Below, piece after piece: positions 17,129-24,324 of a DNA stretch of 64,000 nt; positions within the stretch are counted from its first letter, which is position 1, and each line of letters begins with the position of its first letter. The stretch comes from Streptomyces fuscichromogenes (GTDB lineage Bacteria > Actinomycetota > Actinomycetes > Streptomycetales > Streptomycetaceae): assembly GCF_014645815.1 (NCBI RefSeq), contig NZ_BMML01000007.1:186001-250000 (forward strand), in the 5' to 3' direction. The notes under the pieces were generated by a model. The model was given only the letters and a program-made list of their open reading frames with translations, made no database searches and was not told the origin of the DNA. Both the position numbers and the translations under genes were made by a program.

Positions 17129-17204
17129 GCGCCCCAGGGGCGCGGGGAACTGCGCGACCAGCCACGACGGCGCCGCAGCCGGCACAGCGCCGCAGCCGGC
17201 ACAG
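17129..17204. repeat. Streptomyces-type intergenic repeat, copy 2, plus 17-bp duplication
   Basis: GCGCCCCAGGGGCGC is a perfect short hairpin leading into GGGGAACTGCGCGACCAGCC. The element is the inverted counterpart of 2197-2251. It is followed by a perfect tandem duplication of CGCCGCAGCCGGCACAG (17171-17187 and 17188-17204). It lies between the convergent MFS and P450 genes and may help end both transcripts. Confidence 0.7.
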
Positions 17205-17226
17205 CGCGGCACCTCCGGCGGAGCGC

Positions 17227-18555
17227 TCAGCGCCGGACCGGTGCGAACCGTGCCCGCAGGCCCGCCGGCGCGAGTCTGCCCATGAACTCCGGGACCACCG
17301 AGAAGGCGTTGGGTGACTCGACGGTGAAGCGCTGCGCGAGTCGCGAGGTGGCCAGGGTGAGCTGCCGCACGGCCAGCGTCGAACCCAGGCAGACCCGTGG
17401 CCCGGCACCGAACGGAAGGCAGGCCGCACCGGGTGCCGGCCGGCCGGTCAGCCATCGGTCGGGGTCGAACTCGTCGGGTCGCCGCCACCACCGGGGATCG
17501 CGGTGGATCAGGTAGGCGTTGAGCAGTACGTCGTCACCGGGGTCGAGCGACCAGTCGCCCAGAGCCGTGGCCGTACCGGCGGTGCGGGTCATCAACCACG
17601 CGGGCGGATACAGCCGGAGCGTCTCCCGGACCACCGCCTCGGCCAGCGGGAGCCGCGCCGCCGCCGACGGGGCCGCCGCCGACGGGGCCGTCGTAGACAG
17701 GGCGTCGTCGCCCGTCGGCCGGTCCGCCTCGTCGCGCAGGTCACCGGCGACCCGGGGCCGGCGGGCGAGTTGCCACACGACGGAGGTCAGCGCGGCGGCG
17801 GGCACGCCGTGGCCGCCCATGAGGATGCTGTGGAGGGTCGAGGCCACGGTGTCGTCGGGCATGGCCGGCTCGGCGTCGAGCAGAGACCCCAGCAGGTCGT
17901 CCGGGGCCGCCGTGGCACGCGATGCCCGCCGCTGCCGGACGATCCCGGTCAGCACGTCGGTCAGGCGCCGGGCGGCCTGGAAGAAGTGCCGATGGCGGGG
18001 GATCGGCAGCCAGGCGGGGAACTCGTAGGACGACTCCGTGAACGGCTGGGTGGCGTGGATGATCTCGTCGAGCAGGACGGGGACACCGGCGGAGTCCGCC
18101 CCGAAGCAGTAGTCGGCGATGGCCCGGGCGGTGAACGCGCGCATCGTGGTGAGCACGTCGGTCTCCCGGCCGGCCGTGTCCGCCAGGACCGAGTCCAGGA
18201 TCTCGACGGTCCGGTCGTCGGAGGCGGCCGCCGCGGAGCGGTTGAGGCCCGGCCACGCGGCACGGCGTGCGGACATCCACGCGGTGGCCTGCGCGGCGGC
18301 CTCGTCGAGGTCCCGCCGCATGTCGAAGGGGGCGAGCTCGGTCACGAAGCCGTGGCCGGTGCGGGCGAGGACGTCGTGGGCGAGGTCCGGGTCGATGACG
18401 AACACCGTCTGTTCGTCGTAGGAGAAGACGTCACCGTACTCGCGGTGGCAGCGGCGCAGGAAGCCGATCCGGTCGGCCTCGTACGCGCGGGTGTTGCCCG
18501 TCAGCCAGTGCCCGCGCGGACCCGGGGGCCGGCCGAGCGTCTCGCGGCGTGCCAT
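17227..18555 (-). CDS. Cytochrome P450, probable RiPP-modifying enzyme
   Basis: Haem monooxygenase, 442 residues: proline-rich N-terminus (PPGPRG at 10-15), K-helix E311-T-L-R314, and haem loop FGAGPRVCLG (382-391, Cys389). The I-helix reads GGHGVP (247-252) where most P450s have (A/G)GxET(T/S), so the acid-alcohol pair used in O2 activation is missing. PSAAAPSAAA at 291-300 is a small low-complexity insert. ATG 18555 has GGGGAGG upstream. A 29-codon peptide gene ends 102 bp upstream on the same strand with a hairpin between. Missing acid-alcohol residues and the aromatic peptide suggest a cross-linking role; the P450 family call is firm, the role is inference. Confidence 0.93.
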   Translation of the reverse strand: MARRETLGRPPGPRGHWLTGNTRAYEADRIGFLRRCHREYGDVFSYDEQTVFVIDPDLAHDVLARTGHGFVTELAPFDMRRDLDEAAAQATAWMSARRAAWPGLNRSAAAASDDRTVEILDSVLADTAGRETDVLTTMRAFTARAIADYCFGADSAGVPVLLDEIIHATQPFTESSYEFPAWLPIPRHRHFFQAARRLTDVLTGIVRQRRASRATAAPDDLLGSLLDAEPAMPDDTVASTLHSILMGGHGVPAAALTSVVWQLARRPRVAGDLRDEADRPTGDDALSTTAPSAAAPSAAARLPLAEAVVRETLRLYPPAWLMTRTAGTATALGDWSLDPGDDVLLNAYLIHRDPRWWRRPDEFDPDRWLTGRPAPGAACLPFGAGPRVCLGSTLAVRQLTLATSRLAQRFTVESPNAFSVVPEFMGRLAPAGLRARFAPVRR

Positions 18556-18572
18556 CCGGCCTCCCCAGGGGA

Positions 18573-18602
18573 TCGCAGGACCCCTCGCACGGGATCCTGC
18601 GA
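18573..18602 (-). terminator. Hairpin between precursor peptide gene and P450 (attenuator-like)
   Basis: On the minus strand, TCGCAGGATCCC, loop GTGCGA, then GGGGTCCTGCGA gives a 12-bp stem with one wobble pair. There is no U-run. Its place between a small peptide gene and its presumed maturase fits partial readthrough, as often seen in RiPP operons, where precursor transcript exceeds enzyme transcript. Confidence 0.6.
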
Positions 18603-18657
18603 CCGGTGTTCTTCCACTGTTTCCGGTGGATGTGGCTCTGCAGGAAGCGGGGTCGGG

Positions 18658-18747
18658 CTACCGGAGCTGGTAGGGCCAGTACGGGTAGCGGCCGCTGACC
18701 CGCTTCCTGCCCACCAGGCGGGCGACCAGGCGTCGTGTCCGTTTCAT
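18658..18747 (-). CDS. Putative RiPP precursor peptide, 29 aa, aromatic-rich C-terminus
   Basis: ATG 18747 with GGGGG five bases upstream; stop TAG at 18660-18658. The peptide starts MKRTRRLVARLVGRKR, a strongly basic amphipathic leader-like part with no acidic residue, then VSG and the tail RYPYWPYQLR with Tyr21, Tyr23, Trp24 and Tyr26. In-frame ATGs at 18759 and 18765 could add 4-6 residues. The next gene on the strand is a P450. Tyr/Trp-rich short peptides next to a lone P450 are the known layout of atropopeptide, biarylitide and cittilin-type RiPPs. The tail matches none of the core peptides I recall from those families. No function is shown; it could also be a chance small ORF, but the ribosome site, hairpin and neighbour argue for a gene. 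Confidence 0.6.
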   Translation of the reverse strand: MKRTRRLVARLVGRKRVSGRYPYWPYQLR

Positions 18748-18851
18748 GAACACCCCCATTGCCATCTGGGCGAATATTTGTCCGATCGTGGCACGGCTGC
18801 TCGCGGGCGGGCAATATGCCGGGTCGAGGTTCCTCCGGCGGTGGCGATAGA

Positions 18852-18870
18852 AACTGATGGTGAGTCAGTT
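18852..18870. promoter_or_regulatory. Dyad operator candidate upstream of the precursor peptide gene
   Basis: AACTGATGGTGAGTCAGTT is a perfect 6-bp inverted repeat (AACTGA/TCAGTT) with a 7-bp spacer. It lies about 105 bp upstream of the peptide start and about 140 bp upstream of the divergent membrane-protein gene. The 18748-19010 gap otherwise shows no clear -35/-10 pair for the peptide gene. Confidence 0.4.
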
Positions 18871-19010
18871 GGGGTCTCCCGAACCTCCTGAGCCCCTGGG
18901 CCGACACGGGTCCTGGCGGGCGGGTCCCGGGTTTGCGGCGGATGTCCGCAATCCATAACGGTCCTGGCCGGGACGGGACTTGATGTCTGGTTATGCCTTA
19001 TCTTCACGAC

Positions 19011-19922
19011 ATGTCCACGCCACCGCAGCAGCCCCCTTCCGTGCCGGGGCCACCCGATCCCGCCCCGCAGGACACCGTCGCCGCCCCGCAGCCGCCCGCG
19101 CCGCAGCAGCAACAGCCGCCCGCGGTCCCGCCGCAGCCGACCGCGTACCCGTATCCGCACCCGCAGTCGCCACCCCCGTCGCAGCCCAACCCCTATGCTC
19201 AGCCCACCGTGCCGCAGCAGGGCAACCCCTATGCGGTGCAGCCCGGTTACGGCTATCCGCCGCCGGTCGCACCGCCGCCGGCCACCGGCGGGAACGCGGT
19301 CGGCAGAGCCGTGCTGTGGGCCGTCGTGGGAGCGGTCGTCGCCTCCGCGGGGTGGGCGGCCGGCCTCTTCCTGACCGGGGGCCTCGGCGCCGGTGCGGAC
19401 CTGCGCGGCTACCGCGCGCCCGCCAACCTCTGCTCCAGCGCGGACTACTCGTCGTTCAAGGACGAGTACCCCGTGGCCGACTCGGCCCCGACCAAGAACG
19501 CGATGAAGGACCCGGCGCTGGACGAGAGTTACTGCAGCCTCAGTCTCAAGAAGACCAGCTCCAGCTACGGCGACGCCTACCTCACCATGCAGGTCGACCT
19601 GCACAGGAAGACCGACCCGGCACCGGAGTTCACGGCCACCTGGAAGAACTACGGCGACAGCCACACCGATTACGACGTGTCGCCCGTCCAGGGCATCGGC
19701 GACGAGGCCTACCTGGTCACCCAGGACACCAGCAACGGCTCCACCACCACCGGCTCGCGGTACGCCACCCTCGCGGTACGGGACGGCTGGATGACGTACA
19801 CCATGTCCTACAGCGCGTACCTCTCCACGTACGACAGCGACACCGACCCGCCGACCCTCGACTCCGTGACCGGCTGGCTGAAGACCGACACCAAGTCCAC
19901 GCTGGAGCAGCTCAAGGACTGA
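19011..19922 (+). CDS. Membrane-anchored protein with Pro/Gln-rich cytoplasmic tail and extracellular domain
   Basis: About 303 residues. Residues 1-95 are Pro/Gln/Tyr-rich (MSTPPQQPPSV...), followed by a single TM segment (about 100-122) and an extracytoplasmic domain (about 130-303) with two Cys (in NLCSSAD and YCSLSL) that could pair. The layout resembles many actinobacterial envelope proteins of unknown function. ATG 19011 is preferred because TATCTT ends 7 nt before it, as for a leaderless mRNA; ATG 18993 is the alternative. I do not recognise a defined family. Confidence 0.7.
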   Translation: MSTPPQQPPSVPGPPDPAPQDTVAAPQPPAPQQQQPPAVPPQPTAYPYPHPQSPPPSQPNPYAQPTVPQQGNPYAVQPGYGYPPPVAPPPATGGNAVGRAVLWAVVGAVVASAGWAAGLFLTGGLGAGADLRGYRAPANLCSSADYSSFKDEYPVADSAPTKNAMKDPALDESYCSLSLKKTSSSYGDAYLTMQVDLHRKTDPAPEFTATWKNYGDSHTDYDVSPVQGIGDEAYLVTQDTSNGSTTTGSRYATLAVRDGWMTYTMSYSAYLSTYDSDTDPPTLDSVTGWLKTDTKSTLEQLKD

Positions 19923-19925
19923 CGC

Positions 19926-20696
19926 TCAGCCCCGGTCGAGGGCGTCGGTGATCGCCTTCACCGGGCCGTGCGCCGAGTAGCCCCCGTCGACGGTGATCTC
20001 CGCGCCGTTGACGTACGAGGCCTCGTCGGAGAGGAGATAGACGACCAGCGGCGCCACCTCGTCGACGGTGCCCGGTCGGCCCTGGGGGGTCATGGCGAGG
20101 TGGGCGGCGACGAACACCGGGTCGGCGGTGGCCATCAGCGGGGTCTCGATGTAGCCGGGGTGGACGACGTTCGTACGGATACCGCGCGGGGCCAGCTCCA
20201 GGGCCGCCACCTTGGACAGGCCCCGCAGCGCCCACTTGCTCGTCGTGTACGCCACCGCGTGGTGTGCGGTGAGCCCGGCGACCGAGCCGACGTTCACGAT
20301 CGAGGAGCCGGCCGGCATCAGCGGGGCGAGGGCCTGGATGCCGAGCAGGGCGCCGGTGGTGTTCACGGCGAAGGCCCGGTTCCAGTCCGCGAGTGCGACC
20401 TGACCGAGCCGGCCCCGCATCGGGATGCCGGCGTTGTTCACCAGCCCGTGCACGGCATCGAGGGAGGCCGCCAGGGCCGCCCAGTCGTCGGGCGAGGACA
20501 CGTCCAGGTGCACGTACCGGACGTCGAGGCCGTCGGCGCGCAGGCCCGCGGCGAGCTTCTCACCGGCCTCGTCCAGCACGTCCGTCGCGATCACCGTCGC
20601 GCCCTCCCGGGCGGCCGCGGCGGCCTCCGCGGCGCCCTGGCCCTGTGCGGCTCCGGTGACGACGACGGTACGGCCCGCCAGGCGCGTGCGGCTCAC
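19926..20696 (-). CDS. SDR-family oxidoreductase
   Basis: About 256 residues, a classical SDR with TGAAQGQG cofactor loop, NNAG, catalytic Ser (VGSVAG) and intact YTTSK (YxxxK), plus a C-terminal VDGGYS. GTG 20696 is chosen because GGAGG lies 5-6 nt upstream; the ATG 12 nt earlier has no ribosome site. It lies directly downstream of a LysR regulator on the same strand and close to the catabolic operon, where it could oxidise or reduce an alcohol/ketone intermediate. Substrate unknown. Confidence 0.87.
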   Translation of the reverse strand: MSRTRLAGRTVVVTGAAQGQGAAEAAAAAREGATVIATDVLDEAGEKLAAGLRADGLDVRYVHLDVSSPDDWAALAASLDAVHGLVNNAGIPMRGRLGQVALADWNRAFAVNTTGALLGIQALAPLMPAGSSIVNVGSVAGLTAHHAVAYTTSKWALRGLSKVAALELAPRGIRTNVVHPGYIETPLMATADPVFVAAHLAMTPQGRPGTVDEVAPLVVYLLSDEASYVNGAEITVDGGYSAHGPVKAITDALDRG

Positions 20697-20738
20697 GGCA
20701 TCCTCCAAGGGGGTACGGGAGAGGGTCTCCCGTCCACG

Positions 20739-21797
20739 CTAGGAAGCGGCGGACAGCTCCGGAAACGCGCTCTCGGGATGGGTGGCATCCACGTCGGCGA
20801 TCTCCGGCGGCTCCTCCTCACCGAACGCCTCCGCGCCGAACGCCTCCGCGCCCCGTGCCTCCGCGCCCCGTGCCTCCGCGCCCCGTGCCTCCTCGCCCAG
20901 CTCCGCCCCGACCCTGCGGACCGTGTCCCGCAGCCAGCGGTGCGCCGGGTCGGCATGCCGGTTGTGGTGCCAGTACATGGCCTCCACCAGCGGCACGTCC
21001 GGGAACGGCGCCGGTACGACCGCACAGCGCGCGAAGCCCTCGTAGCGGCGGGCCAGCCGCTCCGGGACCATGGCGACCAGGTCCGTACCGCTCACCAGGA
21101 ACGGCAGCACGCTGAAGCCGGGCGTGCTGACCTGCACCTTCGGGGTGATACCGAGGGTCTCCAGCTGGCGCTCGGCGGGGGTGTGGCTCTTGCCGATGGC
21201 GCAGGCCGCGTGCGGCATCTCCGCGAGGTCGCGCAGGGTGAGCCGGCCGTTCACCAGGCGCGGGTTGTCCGGGTCGACGATGCACACGAACCGGTCGTGC
21301 ATCACGGCCTCGCTGACCCCGGGCAGCTGGTAGCCGAGCGGCACGATCATGAGGTCGTGGCAGCGCAGATGCGTCTCCGTCTCCAGCTGCCCGTCCACGA
21401 TCGGATGGAAGTCGATCCGCACGCCCGGTGCCTCGGCCGCGATGACCCGCAGCAGCGGCTCCACGAACACCGTCATCACGTAGTCCGACATGACCACGGA
21501 GAACCGCTGGCGGCTGCGCCCCGGGTCGAAGTGCCGGGTCAGCGACAGCGCCTCCTCGGCCTTCTGCAGGGAGCCCTGGACCACCGGCAGCAGCCGCTCC
21601 GCGAGCGGCGTCAGCTCGTACTCGCGGCCCACCCGGATCAGCAGTTCGTCGTTGAAGTGCCGGCGCAGCCGCGCCAGCGAGCCGCTCATCGCCGACTGGC
21701 TGGTGGACAGCCGTACACCGGCGTGAGTGACGTTCTTCTCCTCCAGGAGCGCTTCCAGTGCCACCAGAAGATTGAGATCGATCGCTCCGAGACCCAC
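20739..21797 (-). CDS. LysR-family transcriptional regulator with repetitive acidic tail
   Basis: About 352 residues. The N-terminal HTH (about 5-65, DLNLLVALEALLEEKNVTHAGVRL...) is followed by a substrate-binding domain to about residue 310, similar in style to NodD/NahR-group LysR proteins. GTG 21797 has AAGGGGAC just upstream. The C-terminus carries tandem EARGA/EAFGA units. It lies between two oxidoreductase gene groups and is the likely regulator of the FAH-BBE-cyclase operon. Confidence 0.88.
   Translation of the reverse strand: MGLGAIDLNLLVALEALLEEKNVTHAGVRLSTSQSAMSGSLARLRRHFNDELLIRVGREYELTPLAERLLPVVQGSLQKAEEALSLTRHFDPGRSRQRFSVVMSDYVMTVFVEPLLRVIAAEAPGVRIDFHPIVDGQLETETHLRCHDLMIVPLGYQLPGVSEAVMHDRFVCIVDPDNPRLVNGRLTLRDLAEMPHAACAIGKSHTPAERQLETLGITPKVQVSTPGFSVLPFLVSGTDLVAMVPERLARRYEGFARCAVVPAPFPDVPLVEAMYWHHNRHADPAHRWLRDTVRRVGAELGEEARGAEARGAEARGAEAFGAEAFGEEEPPEIADVDATHPESAFPELSAAS
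20818..20892. repeat. 15-bp tandem repeats inside the LysR gene
   Basis: About five imperfect copies of a 15-bp unit (CGCCCCGTGCCTCCG or CGCCGAACGCCTCCG on the + strand) encode EARGA and EAFGA five-residue repeats in the LysR C-terminal tail. Length is a multiple of three, so copy-number change would keep the frame. Confidence 0.85.
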
Positions 21798-21937
21798 GAG
21801 TGTCCCCTTCCGGCCGGCCACGTCCTTGAAGCTTCGGTGAAACGCGAGGTTAACCAGCGGACGGCCGTCGAGGAAGGGGGTCGGGGCGACTCTCAGGAAG
21901 ATGCGATGCCAGGCATTCCGGCACCGGATACCCGCAG

Positions 21938-21970
21938 GTGGGGGGCGTGGGCACACCACAGGCCCCCCAC
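21938..21970 (-). terminator. Terminator hairpin after the catabolic operon
   Basis: GTGGGGGGC (21938-21946) pairs with GCCCCCCAC (21962-21970); an inner GTGG/CCAC pair extends the stem. It starts 12 bp after the FAH stop codon (21982) on the minus strand and separates this operon from the LysR promoter. Confidence 0.75.
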
Positions 21971-21981
21971 AGCTTCGGATG

Positions 21982-22938
21982 CTAGGGGCGCGGCGTGCGA
22001 CCCCTCTTGCGGGCCCGCGGAAGGTAGGCGTCCGTGCGCCCCGGCACGATCCGGTTGGACAGCGTGCCCAGCCGCTCCACCTCCAGTGTCACCTGGTCGC
22101 CGGGCTTCAGCGGGGGCGGGGTGCGCTCCCCGAGCCGTCCCCAGAACTCCGCCAGGGCTCCCCAGCCGCAGGTGCCCGAGCCGAGGATGTCACCGGGGCG
22201 CACCCAGGCGTCCCGGCTGGCGTAGGCGATCATCTCCTCGAAGGTCCAGGAGACGTTGGCGAGGGTGTCCCGGCCGATCAGCTCGCCGTTCAGGGTGACC
22301 GTCATCTCCAGGTCCAGGAAGCCGTCCGCGTCCCGCCGGTCCTCGACCTCGTCGGCGGTGACCAGGCAGGGGCCGAGCGTGTTGGCGAAGTCCTTGCCCT
22401 TGGAGAAGCCCAGGCCCAGGTTCTTCTCCGGCTTCTGCAGATCACGGGCCGACCAGTCGTTGAAGACCAGGTAGCCGACGATGTGGTCCCTCGCCTGTTC
22501 GGGGGTGAGGTCCCGGCCGCCGCGGCCGATGACCGCGCCGACCTCCAGTTCGAAGTCCAGCACCGAGCAGCCCGCCGGGACCGGCACGTCGTCGTGGGCG
22601 CCGTAGGCCGCGTGCGGGTTGGTGAAGTAGAAGTTGGGCGCCCGGTACCACTCCTCCGGGACGTGCTCCAGGCCGTCCAGCGACTTCGACACGCCCTCGA
22701 TGTGCGCCTCGAACCCGACGAAGTCCCGGATGGACGGCGGCTTCAGCGGCGGCAGCAGCCGCACCTGATCCACCGTCAACTCACTTGGCGTTCTCAGGGC
22801 TTCCAGGCCGGCCGCGGACAGCACGCCCGCCTCGACGAGCGTCAGGACACTCACCCCGTCGGGCAGCGGGTGGATCACCCCGTCCCGCACCGCACCGGCG
22901 CGCTCCTCGCCGTCGTGCTCGTAGGTCGCGAAACGCAT
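21982..22938 (-). CDS. Fumarylacetoacetate hydrolase-family protein
   Basis: 318 residues, metal-dependent hydrolase/decarboxylase/isomerase fold acting on ring-cleavage 1,3-dicarbonyl products. Family features are RDFVGFEAHIEG, the metal-ligand run DFELEVGAVIGRGG (Glu/Glu) and the loop SARDLQKPEKNLG. It is the last gene of the five-gene minus operon. A second FAH paralogue opens the divergent operon at 27911, so two C-C-bond hydrolysis or isomerisation steps may occur in this pathway. Exact reaction not known. Confidence 0.87.
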   Translation of the reverse strand: MRFATYEHDGEERAGAVRDGVIHPLPDGVSVLTLVEAGVLSAAGLEALRTPSELTVDQVRLLPPLKPPSIRDFVGFEAHIEGVSKSLDGLEHVPEEWYRAPNFYFTNPHAAYGAHDDVPVPAGCSVLDFELEVGAVIGRGGRDLTPEQARDHIVGYLVFNDWSARDLQKPEKNLGLGFSKGKDFANTLGPCLVTADEVEDRRDADGFLDLEMTVTLNGELIGRDTLANVSWTFEEMIAYASRDAWVRPGDILGSGTCGWGALAEFWGRLGERTPPPLKPGDQVTLEVERLGTLSNRIVPGRTDAYLPRARKRGRTPRP

Positions 22939-22941
22939 GGC

Positions 22942-24324
22942 TCACTCTTCCCAGTGGTTGGTGTTGGTGACGGTCCCGGCGCTCAGATGGCCGGCGAACA
23001 CGCCCTTGGGGTCGTAGGCGCCCCGGATCCCGGCCAGCCGCCGCCACTGCTCGTCACCCATGAACCTCAACTGCCGTACCGTGAAGTCGGAGTCGCCGAG
23101 ATACTGGCCCGCGGTCACCGGCTGCATCTGCGCCATCGCCTCGTCCAGCCAGCCGCGCAGCTCCGCGTCCCGCCCGGGGGCGTCGTGCACGACATAGGTG
23201 GCGCAGTAGATCTCCGACTGCAACGAGAAGGCCATGTCGGGCAGTTGTCGCAGCGGTGCCATGGAGAACCAGATGGTGAAGGTCTGCCGGGTCGGGTGTT
23301 CGGTGAACGCCTTGCGGATCGCCGGGACCACCTCCGCGGCGGTGCCGGTCAGCCAGGCGTTGTCGACGAGGTAGCGGTGGCCTTCGGGATTGGCGGTGCG
23401 CTGCCCGGCCAACTGCTCGGCGAGCGTGGTGGGTTGCGCCTCGACACGGAACAGGGCCCGGTCCGCGTAGGGATTGGCGTGCAGCGGGGCGAGTGCCTCG
23501 GCCGCCTCCTCGGGGGTGTCGGTCATCGAGACACCGGTCACCAGCAGCACCGGTCCGCCGAGGTCGGGCGGGGTCTGGGTGAGGGCGACGATCTCCACCA
23601 GGTCGGATACCGTGTGGTGGGTGTCGTGCAGCCAGGTCATGACCTCGTCGAAGAGGTCGAGCGGATAGGCGTGCACGGTGTGCGCGAGATGCCGGGGGAG
23701 CGGGCGGGTGCGCAGATGGAAGCGGGTGACGACGCCGAAGAAACCGGGGCCCGCCCCGCGCGCCGCCCAGAACAGGTCGCTGTGCCGCGTCTCGTCGGCA
23801 CGGACCAGCTCACCGTCGGCCGTGACGACGTCGATGGCCACGATGTTCTCGGCCGCCCAGCCCCAGCCGCGCGCGTTCCAGCCCTGCCCGCCCTGCAGCA
23901 GAAAGCCGCCGATGCCGACGGACGGGCAGTGCCCGCCGTTGAAGAACCGCCCGAACTCGCCGAGGAACGGATTGAGTTCGTCGCCGCCCTTGACGCTGGG
24001 GGTGGCCGTGACGATCGAGGTGTCCCCGTCGTACGCCATCTCGCGGAAGTCACCGAGGTCGATCAGCAGCGCGTCCCGGCGGACCGACCAGGCGGCCCAG
24101 CTGTGCCCGCCGGAGCGGACGGCGACCTGCCAGCCCTGTTCCAGGGCGAGCCGTACGCCCTCGACGACATCCTGCTCGGTGGCCGCCCGCAGTACGGCGG
24201 CGGGTGTGCGGTCGGCCGGGCGGCGGGCGTTGAAGACCCTGCCGTACACGGCCTCCTCGAAGTCCTCGTCACCGGGGAGGTGGAGGCTGCCGGAGAAACG
24301 GTCGGTGTTCACGGGGCGGCTCAC
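22942..24324 (-). CDS. FAD-linked oxidase of the berberine-bridge (BBE-like) family
   Basis: About 460 residues: FAD_binding_4 domain and a C-terminal BBE segment ending FAGHLSAGTVTNTNHW. Two covalent FAD anchors are present, His74 in RSGGHSW and Cys133 in GHCPSVGIGG, the bicovalent pattern of BBE-like oxidases. GTG 24324 overlaps the upstream cyclase stop as GTGA; GTG 24312 is a weaker alternative. Such enzymes oxidise alcohols or form rings and C-C bonds. Its role here, within a catabolic operon, is unclear. Confidence 0.88.
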   Translation of the reverse strand: MSRPVNTDRFSGSLHLPGDEDFEEAVYGRVFNARRPADRTPAAVLRAATEQDVVEGVRLALEQGWQVAVRSGGHSWAAWSVRRDALLIDLGDFREMAYDGDTSIVTATPSVKGGDELNPFLGEFGRFFNGGHCPSVGIGGFLLQGGQGWNARGWGWAAENIVAIDVVTADGELVRADETRHSDLFWAARGAGPGFFGVVTRFHLRTRPLPRHLAHTVHAYPLDLFDEVMTWLHDTHHTVSDLVEIVALTQTPPDLGGPVLLVTGVSMTDTPEEAAEALAPLHANPYADRALFRVEAQPTTLAEQLAGQRTANPEGHRYLVDNAWLTGTAAEVVPAIRKAFTEHPTRQTFTIWFSMAPLRQLPDMAFSLQSEIYCATYVVHDAPGRDAELRGWLDEAMAQMQPVTAGQYLGDSDFTVRQLRFMGDEQWRRLAGIRGAYDPKGVFAGHLSAGTVTNTNHWEE

